NCBI GenBank assembly: GCA_964481425.1
Contig: CAYZTM010000002.1
Location: 62,001 to 126,000 of the forward strand
Reading direction: 5' to 3'
DNA from: MKUN01 sp964481425
Lineage (GTDB): Bacteria > Bacteroidota > Bacteroidia > Chitinophagales > Chitinophagaceae
Length of the DNA stretch: 64,000 nt
The notes beneath the pieces are model-generated. The model saw only the letters and a list, made by a program, of their open reading frames with translations, was not told the DNA's origin and ran no database searches. Positions 35,159 through 43,889 of the stretch are shown here, one piece after another. The position numbers and the translations under genes are program-made. Positions within the stretch are counted from its first letter, which is position 1, and every line of letters starts with the position of its first letter.

Positions 35159-35937
35159 GTTTCGATACGGCTTCATTGTTCGGCTTCAGACTTATTGACG
35201 CTGTCTCGGTTAGCGAGGTGGCAGAAGATATATTGCAGCATTACGGTGTAGTGAAAGAGGGCCCTGTGGATTTTCTCGTCACGCCCAATGCATCTACCAT
35301 AGTTTATTACAATGAGCGAGAGAACAAGGCAATAAAAGACTTCTATGCCAATGCTGCTTATATACTACCGGATGGCATGCCCCTTGTCTGGCTCAGCCGG
35401 GCGAAGGGTAAACAAAAGCTACAGGCAAGGCTTACCGGCAGCGACCTGTTCCCGGTATTATGGCGGGGTATCAAAAACAAAGAGCTGGGGGTTAGCATGG
35501 TATTGGCAAACCGGGAATTGGCAGATCGCTTTACAGGAGACCATGCACTGGTTAAAATTACAGTGCCGTCCTTCTTCGATGCCACCGATAGCGAATACAT
35601 CCATTCACTTGCTGTGGCAATAGCTGATGGTATAATTGAGAATCGTTCATCCTTTCTTTTCCTCGGTCTGAATTTCCCCAAGCAGGAATTGCTGGGTATG
35701 GCTGTCGCGAAAGCGCTGAAAGAGAAAGGTTATAAGCAACAGCTATTGGTTCTTTTATTGGGTGCTTCTTTCGAGTTTTATTTTGGCATGAAGAAACGCG
35801 CTCCTGCGTTTTTCCGCAAAACAGGCATGGAGTGGTTCTACCGGTTTATGAGCGAACCGGGTCGCTTGTGGAAACGCTATACAGTGGACAATGCCCGTTT
35901 CCTCTTGCTTGCATTTAAAGAATTGATGAAAAAATAA
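35155..35937 (+). CDS. WecG/TagA/CpsF family glycosyltransferase
   Basis: GT26 transferase that adds the second sugar to a lipid-linked primer. TPNASTIVYYNER, ADGMPLVWLSRAKG (here PDGMPLVWL) and GSDLFPVLWR form the conserved N-terminal core; SSFLFLGLNFPKQELLG and the RAPAFFRKTGMEWFYRFMSEPGRLWKRY segment close the family signature. Last gene of the rightward polysaccharide run, followed by a strong terminator that overlaps its stop codon. Confidence 0.93.
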   Translation: MSFDTASLFGFRLIDAVSVSEVAEDILQHYGVVKEGPVDFLVTPNASTIVYYNERENKAIKDFYANAAYILPDGMPLVWLSRAKGKQKLQARLTGSDLFPVLWRGIKNKELGVSMVLANRELADRFTGDHALVKITVPSFFDATDSEYIHSLAVAIADGIIENRSSFLFLGLNFPKQELLGMAVAKALKEKGYKQQLLVLLLGASFEFYFGMKKRAPAFFRKTGMEWFYRFMSEPGRLWKRYTVDNARFLLLAFKELMKK

Positions 35938-35960
35938 GACCGGCGGAGGCCGGTCTTATT
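35933..35960. terminator. Bidirectional terminator after the polysaccharide operon
   Basis: Perfect 12-base arms AATAAGACCGGC (35933-35944) and GCCGGTCTTATT (35949-35960) with loop GGAG and A/T runs on both sides. It includes the wecG-like stop codon and lies at the stop of the convergent enoyl-CoA hydratase gene, so it can serve both strands. Confidence 0.93.
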
Positions 35961-35961
35961 T

Positions 35962-36735
35962 TTAATTAGCTGTTTTTGCTTTGAATTTGTTGATGGCATT
36001 TCGGGTGAAATCACTCAATACCAGTCTGCCGCTTATCGCAGCCCGTTCGGCCAGTACGGTGTCCCAATGCTCGGTGCCATGCCAGAATATCTTTTTGAGT
36101 TGAGTCATGGCATCAGGGCTGCTATGAGCCAGCCTGTTGGCAAGGTCGTACACAGCCTGGTCTAGGTCTTCTATGTTCTTGTGCACTTCTGCATACAGGC
36201 CATGTTTTTTGGCCCACTCGGCTGAGCGCCAGCCGGTGGCATCAATGGCCAGTTGTGAGAAGCATGATATCCCTATTTTACGTTCCACTGCAGGCCCTAC
36301 CACGAAGGGGCCTATACCCACGGCCAGTTCGCTGAGTTTTATAGAGGCGTCTTCGGTCGCTATGGCATAATCTACTGCGGCGGCAAGGCCTACGCCACCG
36401 CCTACAGCTTTGCCCTGTATACGACCTATGATCAGCTTATGGCACTTACGCATGGCATTGATAACATGAGCGAAGCCGCTGAAAAATTTCTTTCCTTCAG
36501 CTTCATTATTTATGGCCATCAGTTCGTCGAACGAAGCCCCGGCGCAAAAAGCTCTTTCTCCGTAACTCTTCAAAACGATAACACGTACCGACTCGTCTAT
36601 GCCGATATCATTTATGGTCTTGGCCAGGTCGCCCAGTATGGCCCCGGGCAGGGAATTGCTGGCAGGGTGAAAGAATTCGATGGTAGCGATCCCGTGCTCT
36701 ATGTCGCTACGCACATAACCATCAGCATGTTGCAT
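35962..36735 (-). CDS. Enoyl-CoA hydratase/isomerase family protein
   Basis: Crotonase-fold enzyme acting on acyl-CoA substrates. VIVLKSYGERAFCAGASFDEL gives the oxyanion-hole Ala/Gly segment, and GKAVGGGVGLAAAVDYAIA the second oxyanion loop; ELAVGIGPFVVGPAVERKIG follows. Catalytic glutamates of hydratases are not obvious at both sites, so isomerase or other chemistry is possible. I start at ATG 36735 (MQHADGYV, 257 residues). Located next to paaZ on the same strand, so a role in phenylacetyl-CoA or similar ring-cleavage breakdown is plausible. Confidence 0.85.
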   Translation of the reverse strand: MQHADGYVRSDIEHGIATIEFFHPASNSLPGAILGDLAKTINDIGIDESVRVIVLKSYGERAFCAGASFDELMAINNEAEGKKFFSGFAHVINAMRKCHKLIIGRIQGKAVGGGVGLAAAVDYAIATEDASIKLSELAVGIGPFVVGPAVERKIGISCFSQLAIDATGWRSAEWAKKHGLYAEVHKNIEDLDQAVYDLANRLAHSSPDAMTQLKKIFWHGTEHWDTVLAERAAISGRLVLSDFTRNAINKFKAKTAN

Positions 36736-36826
36736 ATAAGGCAGATTTAAAGGCAAATATCCGTTAAAACTCAATAAAAGTAAAGGGGATATCGCCAAAT
36801 AAGGAATTTTACCCTTTGCAGCGATA

Positions 36827-36988
36827 TTATAATATCCTCACCAGGCAAAGGGCAAGTACCACTATTACGAACAGGAAAATGTAAAAGCGTCTTCTGGCCT
36901 GCCTCCCATTCTTTAGCGCCCTCGATAGCGTTACAACCACGTAGGGTACAAGTAGCAGCAGGAATACGGTCAGCAGCGCTTTGAACAC
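36827..36988 (-). CDS. Small two-helix membrane protein after paaZ
   Basis: A 53-codon frame starting GTG at 36988, one base after the paaZ stop, and ending TAA at 36827. The product reads VFKALLTVFLLLLVPYVVV, a basic loop (RALKNGRQARRR), then FYIFLFVIVVLALCLVRI: two transmembrane helices with positive charge between them. The clean hydrophobic-basic-hydrophobic pattern and the tight spacing to paaZ argue for a real gene. Function unknown; the start codon is the least certain part. Confidence 0.6.
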   Translation of the reverse strand: MFKALLTVFLLLLVPYVVVTLSRALKNGRQARRRFYIFLFVIVVLALCLVRIL

Positions 36989-36989
36989 C

Positions 36990-39044
36990 TTAATCCTGGT
37001 TCAGCTTTTTAACCATTGTCAGTATGGTAGCTATGGCAACGGTCTCTCCTGTTTCGTCATATACATCCACCAGCCACTTCACGATGCCCTTGGCAATATC
37101 ATCTTCGCTGCGTTTTTCCTGGTCCACTTTTTCTTTCACGGTCAGCTTCACCCCTATGGTCATGCCGGGGTACACAGGTTTGGTGAAGCGTGCTTCGTCT
37201 ATACCGTAATTCAGTAAGACCGGCCCTTTCTTGGGGTCAACGAAAAGCCCCGCAGCCTTTGACAATACGAAATACCCGTGTGCCACCCTTCCCTCGAATA
37301 TAGTGCCCTCGAGTGATGTGGCATCCATATGTGCGTAGAAGTTATCGCCGCTCACATTCGCAAAGTTGGTGATGTCGGCCTCTGTTACTGTGTGTTTATG
37401 CGTTGTCACTGTATCGCCTACTTCCAGTTCCTCAAAGTGCTTGCGGAACGGGTGTACCACTGTTTCATTTTGCCGGCCACCCTGCTGGTATACGTTCGTG
37501 ATACGGGTAATAGTGGTTGGTGAGCCTTGTATTGCCGTACGTTGCAGGTAATGCAGTACACCGCGTTTTCCCCCCATTTCTTCACCGCCGCCTGCACGGC
37601 CGGGGCCGCCATGTATGAGCAGGGGCATAGGCGAGCCGTGGCCGGTGCTTTCTTTTGCACAATCGTTGTTCAGCACCAATACGCGGCCATGCATGGTCGC
37701 CACACCCAGCACGAATTCTTTAGCTACATCATCATCCTGTGTCACTATGGAGCATACCAGTGAGCCTTTGCCCATGCGGGCCAGTTCTATGGCATCATCG
37801 AGTGTGTTATAGGGCATTATGGTAGATACCGGGCCGAAGGCCTCGATATTATGGCAATCCGTATTAGTGAAAGGGTCTGTGTTCAGGAATACCAGCGGGG
37901 GCAGAAAGGCCCCTTTTTCTTTGTCGGCGCCCATTACTTCAAAATGTTCCATATCGCCGATCACGATGCTCTGCGATCTGGCCAGTTGCTGCACTTTCTC
38001 CCGCACTTCGTTACGCTGCGATATACCGGCCAGTGGCCCCATACGCACTTCCTTTATAGTGGGGTCGCCAATGGTGGTGCCTTGCAGGCGTTTGCCTAAT
38101 GCTATCTGCACATCTTCCACCCTGTCGGCTGGTACTATCACACGGCGTATGGCCGTGCACTTTTGTCCCGCCTTGGTCGTTATCTCGCGGGCCACTTCTT
38201 TGATGAAGATGTCGAACTCCGGCATGCCGTTATGCACGTCCGGTCCTAATACGCAGCAGTTCAGCGAATCTGCTTCCAGGTTGAAGGGAACATTCAGTTC
38301 TACCACACGTGGATGCGTCCTGAGGCTGTTGCCTGTGCTGGCCGAGCCGGTAAAGGTGATGATATCCTGTGCCTCCACGGTATCCAGGATACCCCGGGCC
38401 GACCCGCATATCAATTGCAGGGAGCCTTCAGGTAATATTTCCGATTTGATGATCTCCTGGAAAACAGCTTCGGTAAGGTAAGAGGTTAGCGTGGCGGGTT
38501 TTACAATGGCCGGTACACCTGCCAGCAGGTTCACCGCTACTTTCTCCAGCATGCCCCATACCGGGAAGTTGAAGGCATTGATATGTATGGCCACGCCTTC
38601 GCGGGGTACCATAATGTGGTGGCCTATGAAGGTATTGTTCTTTGATAATTTGGCCGCTTCGCCATCTACGTAAAAACGCTCATTAGGGAACTGTCGCCTG
38701 AGGCTGGCATACGCGAACAGGTTGCCGATGCCCCCTTCAATATCCACCCATGAGTCCGGTCGTGTAGCACCGGTATAGGCACTCACCTGGTAAAAGTATT
38801 CTTTGCGCTCCAGCAGGTACAGGGCCAGTTTCTTAAGCATCAGGCCCCTTTGCTGGAAGGTCAGCTTACGCAAGGCCGGGCCACCCACCTTACGGGCATA
38901 TTGCATCATCGCCCCGAAATCCAGTCCCTCGCTGCTGGCGCTGAAGAGCGCCTCGCCTGTAACGGCATTATATAATAGGTCGCCATCTTTTTTTGCATTC
39001 ACCCACTTCCCTTCTGCGTAGTTCTTTAATTGTGTTACAGCCAT
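36990..39044 (-). CDS. paaZ: Bifunctional PaaZ: oxepin-CoA hydrolase / aldehyde dehydrogenase
   Basis: Ring-opening enzyme of aerobic phenylacetate breakdown. The N-terminal ~525 residues are an aldehyde dehydrogenase (YAEGKWVNAKKDG start, NAFNFPVWG, TFTGSASTGNSLR, and GQKCTAIRRVIVP with the catalytic Cys). The C-terminal ~140 residues are an R-specific MaoC-like hydratase domain (DNFYAHMDATSLEGTIFEGRVAHGYF). 684 residues is full length. The other paa genes (paaABCDE, paaK) are not in the window, so it may serve a related route or a scattered pathway. Confidence 0.93.
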   Translation of the reverse strand: MAVTQLKNYAEGKWVNAKKDGDLLYNAVTGEALFSASSEGLDFGAMMQYARKVGGPALRKLTFQQRGLMLKKLALYLLERKEYFYQVSAYTGATRPDSWVDIEGGIGNLFAYASLRRQFPNERFYVDGEAAKLSKNNTFIGHHIMVPREGVAIHINAFNFPVWGMLEKVAVNLLAGVPAIVKPATLTSYLTEAVFQEIIKSEILPEGSLQLICGSARGILDTVEAQDIITFTGSASTGNSLRTHPRVVELNVPFNLEADSLNCCVLGPDVHNGMPEFDIFIKEVAREITTKAGQKCTAIRRVIVPADRVEDVQIALGKRLQGTTIGDPTIKEVRMGPLAGISQRNEVREKVQQLARSQSIVIGDMEHFEVMGADKEKGAFLPPLVFLNTDPFTNTDCHNIEAFGPVSTIMPYNTLDDAIELARMGKGSLVCSIVTQDDDVAKEFVLGVATMHGRVLVLNNDCAKESTGHGSPMPLLIHGGPGRAGGGEEMGGKRGVLHYLQRTAIQGSPTTITRITNVYQQGGRQNETVVHPFRKHFEELEVGDTVTTHKHTVTEADITNFANVSGDNFYAHMDATSLEGTIFEGRVAHGYFVLSKAAGLFVDPKKGPVLLNYGIDEARFTKPVYPGMTIGVKLTVKEKVDQEKRSEDDIAKGIVKWLVDVYDETGETVAIATILTMVKKLNQD

Positions 39045-39168
39045 ATCAAATACTGTTTATTAAGGCCTGCAAAATAGTCAATTCCTGAATTATACACTTT
39101 AACTATACTATACGTCTCTGTTTTTCGTTTTTACCCCATTTTGAAATATCTTTCTGCCATATTATCGC

Positions 39169-40665
39169 ATGAAGCTTGCCTTAGATAAGAATAAGACAGA
39201 TAAGCTGTTGTTCTGGATCGCCATGTTCATTATGGCTGCGGGTATTATTGTGCGTTTGGTGGTGTTGATACAGAACCGGAACCTGATCATCGATGAGTGC
39301 AATATTGCCCGTAATATTTATGAGAGAGGCTTCGCAGGCTTGATGAAACCCCTCAATTATGAGCAATATGCCCCCCCTGTCTTTTTGTGGATACTGAAGC
39401 TGTTTACCAATATGTTTGGTATGAGCGAACCCGTATTACGCCTTTACGCATTTTTATCTTCCATAGGGGCCACGGTCATGATGTACCTCGTGCTGAGGCA
39501 ATTCACCTCTCTCAGGTCGCTTTGGTACCCCCTGGTCCTTTTTGCTATTGCCCACATAATGATACGTTACAGTACGGAAGCAAAACAATATATGGCTGAT
39601 GTATTTGTGATCCTGTTGCTTATATGGTCTGCATTGAAGATAAAGATCGAGACCACGCCCTGGTACAAGTTCCTTCTTCTGTGGCTCCTTTTTGGCTCGG
39701 TGGCCATTTGGGCATCCATGCCATCGGTTTTTATGTTGTCGGGCGTTGGCCTCTATTATGGTTACACCTGTTTGCAACAAAAGAACTATCCTAAGTTATC
39801 ACTCATTATCCTGGTCGCAGTGTTGTGGCTGCTCCAGTTCCTGCTTTACTATTATACTATCCTCAAGCCCCAGATACAGTCCGATTATTTACAGCAGTTC
39901 CATAAAGATTATTTCTTGTATGTGATACCGCATGGTTTCCTTGAGTGGAAGCACAATTATCACGTTCTGGCTGATCTACTTGAGGCTGCAGGGGGATACC
40001 ACGCACTTGCTGTCATCTTTCATACTTTGCTTATCGTAACAGCAGTTGTAGTGTTGTTGTATAAACATACAGCCCGTGGTCTCTTGCTGGTAACTCCCCT
40101 GGTAGCCGTGGTTGTGGCCGCAATGGCCCATCAGTTCTCTTTACTTTCACGGGTTGCCCTGTTTACGCTTCCGCTTTTGCTTATTCTCATCGGCTATGGT
40201 TTTGAGTTATTTATGAATGTGCGCTTCGCTGCATGGCGTTTCATTATGCTGGTGGTTACGATGATCTGTATCGTCAATCACAACAGCGCCTCGAAAATGA
40301 TACGAAAGCCTTTCTCCACAGAGGATTTTACTGCAGGACTTCGTTTCTTTAAGAAGGAGCATATTAGCGGCCGGGAGTTATACATACACAACGGTTCCCG
40401 TCCCGCGCTTATTTATTATACCCAAATACACCCGGACAAAGAGGAATGGGCCCAATTCAGTGATGCACATTTGTTGAATTGGGATGCCAATTATGATGAG
40501 ATAGCCGGCAATGCTACAGGTCGTATCGGATTGATAATTACCAGCGTGTATCCCGACGAGCTGGCCCGGATACGCAACGCTATGGAAGCGCATTTAACGG
40601 TAGTCGCCAAACTGGATGACCAGGAGAAACATAGGGTATATGCTTATGTCTACCAGAAAAAATAA
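39169..40665 (+). CDS. GT-C membrane glycosyltransferase (family 39-like)
   Basis: Polytopic transferase that would take a sugar from a polyprenyl-phosphate donor on the periplasmic side. About eleven helices; the first periplasmic loop has NLIIDECNIARNIYERGF, whose DE pair is the catalytic acid site typical of GT-C enzymes, then PPVFLWILKLF and EPVLRLYAFLSS as in dolichyl-phosphate mannosyltransferase-like proteins. Substrate unknown. The polyprenol-phosphate mannose synthase at 53.3 kb could supply its donor. Its stop lies one base from the stop of the convergent DUF1569 gene. Confidence 0.83.
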   Translation: MKLALDKNKTDKLLFWIAMFIMAAGIIVRLVVLIQNRNLIIDECNIARNIYERGFAGLMKPLNYEQYAPPVFLWILKLFTNMFGMSEPVLRLYAFLSSIGATVMMYLVLRQFTSLRSLWYPLVLFAIAHIMIRYSTEAKQYMADVFVILLLIWSALKIKIETTPWYKFLLLWLLFGSVAIWASMPSVFMLSGVGLYYGYTCLQQKNYPKLSLIILVAVLWLLQFLLYYYTILKPQIQSDYLQQFHKDYFLYVIPHGFLEWKHNYHVLADLLEAAGGYHALAVIFHTLLIVTAVVVLLYKHTARGLLLVTPLVAVVVAAMAHQFSLLSRVALFTLPLLLILIGYGFELFMNVRFAAWRFIMLVVTMICIVNHNSASKMIRKPFSTEDFTAGLRFFKKEHISGRELYIHNGSRPALIYYTQIHPDKEEWAQFSDAHLLNWDANYDEIAGNATGRIGLIITSVYPDELARIRNAMEAHLTVVAKLDDQEKHRVYAYVYQKK

Positions 40666-40666
40666 G

Positions 40667-41134
40667 TTATTCTACACCGAATTGCCTCAAATGATGTAGG
40701 GCATGTTTGTGTAAGAGTTGTACCGACATGTCATAGTCCAGCTCTCCAAAGAAGGGGTTGATCACCTTTTTCCCGGGCTCATTTTTAAACACCTCGAAGA
40801 AATGGTCCAGCTCATCCTGTAGCTCTGCCACAGCAGCTTCTTTGCTGTTATGTTTCACCGGGGTAGGTGTCTCGCTCATTAATGAGTTGGGTGTATTCTC
40901 CCTGAAAGGTTTTTCCGTCAACAGGAAGGCCTGGTATTTAGGCAAGTGTTCTTCAGGTGTTTGCAAGGGTTGTACTTCTTTACCGCAGCCTATACGTACA
41001 TAGTCGCTCATGTGCTCTATCATTTGCTGCACATTCATTTTACCCCACCTGCGCTCTGCATTAGCATCAAGGGCAGCTAATTCTTTTGTCAATTTATTTT
41101 GAAGAAAGTCGGCTTTTTCAGCTAAGTTTTCCAT
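40667..41134 (-). CDS. DinB-like / DUF1569 protein
   Basis: 155-residue four-helix-bundle protein resembling DinB/DUF1569 members. Segments: AERRWGKMNVQQMIEHMSDYVRIG near the start, PEEHLPKYQAFLLTEKPF, and the C-terminal HALHHLRQFG, where His residues at the M-x-E-H, H and HxxHHxRQ positions could bind a divalent metal. Enzymatic role unknown; some relatives are thiol-dependent transferases. Starts two bases after the moxR stop, so cotranscribed with it. Confidence 0.75.
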   Translation of the reverse strand: MENLAEKADFLQNKLTKELAALDANAERRWGKMNVQQMIEHMSDYVRIGCGKEVQPLQTPEEHLPKYQAFLLTEKPFRENTPNSLMSETPTPVKHNSKEAAVAELQDELDHFFEVFKNEPGKKVINPFFGELDYDMSVQLLHKHALHHLRQFGVE

Positions 41135-41136
41135 AG

Positions 41137-42099
41137 CTATAACAGTTGTTTTATCAGCGATTCCTGGCTTACGCCTTCTGCTTCCGCCTTATAGTTGCGC
41201 ACTACTCTATGGCGCAGCACAGGTAGCGCCATAGCCTGTACGTCCTCTATATCAGGCGAGTATTTACCATTCAGCAAGGCATGGCATTTTGCCCCCAGTA
41301 CCAGGTATTGCGATGCACGGGGTCCTGCCCCGTAAGCCACATATTGGTTCGTGGCATTGGGTGCATTACCGCCTGGCCTTGTTTTATGTACCAGTCCCAC
41401 TGCATATTCCAGCACATTATCGGGCACCGGCACGCGGCGCACCAGTTCCTGGAAGGCCAGTATATCGGCTCCACCCAGCACTTTGTGCAGTTCGGTGTCC
41501 ATACTGCCCGTAGTGTTGCGTACAATGGTCACCTCTTCAGCAAAGCTGGGATAATCCAGCGTTATCTGGAACATGAAGCGGTCCAGTTGCGCCTCGGGCA
41601 GGGGATAGGTACCTTCCTGTTCTATCGGGTTTTGTGTTGCCAGTACAAAGAAGGGCGCAGGCAGTTTATACAGCATACCACCCGCAGTCAGGCTACGTTC
41701 CTGCATGGCTTCCAGCAGGGCTGCCTGTGTTTTTGGGGGGGTACGGTTTATTTCGTCCGCCAATATGATGTTGGCGAATATCGGCCCCTTTATGAAACGG
41801 AATTGTCTTTGTTCGTCCAGTATCTCAGCCCCGGTTATATCGCTGGGCATAAGGTCGGGGGTAAATTGTATGCGCTTAAAGGATAGGTCCAGTACATCGG
41901 CCACGGTCTTTACCAGCAGGGTCTTGGCCAGTCCCGGTACACCTACCAGCAGGCTGTGTCCATTGCACAATATGGATATGATCAGTTTACTCACTACATC
42001 TTCCTGCCCCACTATTATCTTTCCTATTGCCTTGCGTATCGACTCATAATTCTCTTTCAGCGCATGCGCTGCATCTATATCATTTGCGAAAGACTGCAT
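41137..42099 (-). CDS. MoxR family AAA+ ATPase
   Basis: MoxR-type AAA+ chaperone thought to help metal-cofactor insertion or envelope protein maturation. Walker A LLVGVPGLAKTLL, Walker B with ANIILADEINR, sensor-1 LATQNPIEQEGTYPLPEAQLDRF, and the arginine-finger region KTQAALLEAMQER are all present. 320 residues. Partners usually adjacent (DUF58 and von Willebrand domain genes) are absent; only the DUF1569 gene is linked. Divergent from mazG. Confidence 0.93.
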   Translation of the reverse strand: MQSFANDIDAAHALKENYESIRKAIGKIIVGQEDVVSKLIISILCNGHSLLVGVPGLAKTLLVKTVADVLDLSFKRIQFTPDLMPSDITGAEILDEQRQFRFIKGPIFANIILADEINRTPPKTQAALLEAMQERSLTAGGMLYKLPAPFFVLATQNPIEQEGTYPLPEAQLDRFMFQITLDYPSFAEEVTIVRNTTGSMDTELHKVLGGADILAFQELVRRVPVPDNVLEYAVGLVHKTRPGGNAPNATNQYVAYGAGPRASQYLVLGAKCHALLNGKYSPDIEDVQAMALPVLRHRVVRNYKAEAEGVSQESLIKQLL

Positions 42100-42170
42100 C
42101 TTTTTTCTTGCCTTTGGTAATAAAGAGTGGAAGTTCTGTTATTTTGTGTAAACTAACAAATCTCGCATTC

Positions 42171-42503
42171 ATGGATATAACTATACGCGAAGCGCAGTCC
42201 CGGGTGGATGATTGGATACGTACTGTAGGTGTCCGCTACTTCAACGAGCTGACCAACCTGGGTATACTGATGGAGGAGACCGGAGAACTGGCCCGCATCA
42301 TGGTGCGCAGGTATGGGGAACAATCCTTCAAAGAAAGTGATAAAGGGAAAGATCTTGCCGACGAGATGGCCGATGTACTTTGGGTGCTTATTTGCCTTGC
42401 CAATCAAACGGGTGTCGATCTCACAGAGGCCCTGCAGAAGAACCTTGAAAAGAAGGACGTAAGGGATGCCGAACGACATAAAAAGAATGAAAAGCTGGGA
42501 TGA
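42171..42503 (+). CDS. MazG-like nucleotide pyrophosphohydrolase
   Basis: All-alpha NTP pyrophosphatase that cleaves NTPs to NMPs, likely house-cleaning of odd nucleotides. Metal site: GILMEETGELARIM (ExxE) and the second helix KGKDLADEMADVLWVL (ExxD). 110 residues, the short single-domain type. I start at ATG 42171; the upstream frame to 42027 lies inside moxR. A bidirectional terminator follows the stop at once. Confidence 0.9.
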   Translation: MDITIREAQSRVDDWIRTVGVRYFNELTNLGILMEETGELARIMVRRYGEQSFKESDKGKDLADEMADVLWVLICLANQTGVDLTEALQKNLEKKDVRDAERHKKNEKLG

Positions 42504-42509
42504 GCAAAA

Positions 42510-42547
42510 AATAAAATGGGCTGTGCAAATGCACAGCCCATTTTATT
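42510..42547. terminator. Bidirectional terminator between mazG and the T9SS gene
   Basis: Perfect 17-base arms (42510-42526 and 42531-42547) with a four-base AAAT loop; the G+C-rich core GGGCTGTGC/GCACAGCCC is flanked by AAAA and TTTT. Serves both convergent genes. Confidence 0.95.
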
Positions 42548-42562
42548 AATATGGTTCAATAA

Positions 42563-43702
42563 TTATTTTGCTACAGTGAACATGCAGGCAATAGCACCGC
42601 CGGCTTTTGTAGTAATAGTATAAATATAATTACCGGCAGCCCAGTCTGCAGTTTCCACGTTTACGGTATGGTCACCAGCTGAAAGGTTTGTTTGATCGAT
42701 GGTCTTGATCACTTTGCCGGTGATGTCGGTTATCCTGATGCTCACATCGCTGTTTTGAGTAAGAGCAAACCTGATGTTGGTATTATTTACAGCAGGGTTA
42801 GGATAGTTGTTGTACATAGTAAGTGACCTGTTGCGAAGTCCGTGTACACCCACAGTGCTTTCGAACTGTATCAACGGAACAATGGAAATATTCACCTGGC
42901 CGATGCCATATTCTAATACGTCAGACCAACCGCTGGGATCTTTAACACATGTCTGTGCGAACACGATAGTATCCTGTCCCTGCATGGTATAGAAGCCTGC
43001 GCCCCAGCCGCTGCCAACACGTGTAGAATGTACGCCGATGGTATCGCCACCGGTGCTGCCCCAAGTATAGGTCATATCATAACCTACGTGGAAATTGTCA
43101 GCAACGCCGGTAATAGCTGTGGGGAAGAACCATGTTTTAATGGTATCAGGCGCTGACGCACCACCAATACCTAAGTTTTCCATGTTGAGGGTCATGCTGC
43201 CATAAGGTGCTGCACTGCTTGGGAAATCCCTGAAATAAGTGTGTGCGCTGCGCTGTACATGGGTAGTATCATTTTTCCATATCCTTATGTTGATCTGCTT
43301 GCCGGTGCTAACAACGGTTCCGCCAAATGCAGTCTGTACACCAATGATATGTAAGGTAGTATCTACACCGTAAATGCCCTGGTACCAGTCAGAGAAAGCA
43401 GTAAGACCTAGGGGGTTCATACCAAATATGAAGCCGCTATCATATACGTTGTCGCCGCTCAAGTAATAAAGCAGGCTATGGGTCATGATGCTGTCGTATT
43501 GTGCAGCGGTAAGCGTAGTGGTTGTATCGCTCAGCGCGGTCGATTTGGCTGCCAGGTTTTCATTGAACCTTAACTCCTTTGTAGATGATACATAGGTAAG
43601 GTCGTTGCCTAAATTTGTGGTAGGATGCAAATTCAAGGCGTTTTGTGCATAGGATACCATCCCCATGCATGCCGTAATAGCTAGTAGTAATACTTTTTTC
43701 AT
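42563..43702 (-). CDS. Secreted protein with type A T9SS sorting domain
   Basis: 379-residue exported protein. Sec signal peptide MKKVLLLAITACMGMVSYAQ, an unrecognised middle part with many Thr, Gly and Asp residues and beta pattern, and a C-terminal ~75-residue type A sorting domain: YNNYPNPAVNNTNIRFAL, VSIRITDITGKVIKTI and AGNYIYTITTKAG, ending FTVAK. It would be moved across the outer membrane by the type IX system. Its function is unknown. It has a fitting promoter at 43727-43757 and shares a terminator with mazG. Confidence 0.9.
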   Translation of the reverse strand: MKKVLLLAITACMGMVSYAQNALNLHPTTNLGNDLTYVSSTKELRFNENLAAKSTALSDTTTTLTAAQYDSIMTHSLLYYLSGDNVYDSGFIFGMNPLGLTAFSDWYQGIYGVDTTLHIIGVQTAFGGTVVSTGKQINIRIWKNDTTHVQRSAHTYFRDFPSSAAPYGSMTLNMENLGIGGASAPDTIKTWFFPTAITGVADNFHVGYDMTYTWGSTGGDTIGVHSTRVGSGWGAGFYTMQGQDTIVFAQTCVKDPSGWSDVLEYGIGQVNISIVPLIQFESTVGVHGLRNRSLTMYNNYPNPAVNNTNIRFALTQNSDVSIRITDITGKVIKTIDQTNLSAGDHTVNVETADWAAGNYIYTITTKAGGAIACMFTVAK

Positions 43703-43726
43703 AAAAGCGGTTGTTTTAAATTTTTG

Positions 43727-43757
43727 CTAATTTATTCATTTTAGGTCTTATTTCAAA
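43727..43757 (-). promoter_or_regulatory. Promoter of the T9SS cargo gene: TTTG-N19-TAAATTAG
   Basis: On the minus strand a perfect -33 TTTG (43757-43754), 19-base spacer, and TAAATTAG (43734-43727), one mismatch from TAnnTTTG. The start codon lies at 43702, giving a leader of about 18 bases. Confidence 0.55.
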
Positions 43758-43889
43758 TATATTATTCACCGTCGGTAAAAAAGTACAAAATCGTGACTTT
43801 CATGCCCCTTGTCTGTGAATAGACGTAAATTTGACTGGCATTGTTAGTTGAGTTTGAGTTATTAAGCATTTTTAGCTTTTGTTTGTATT

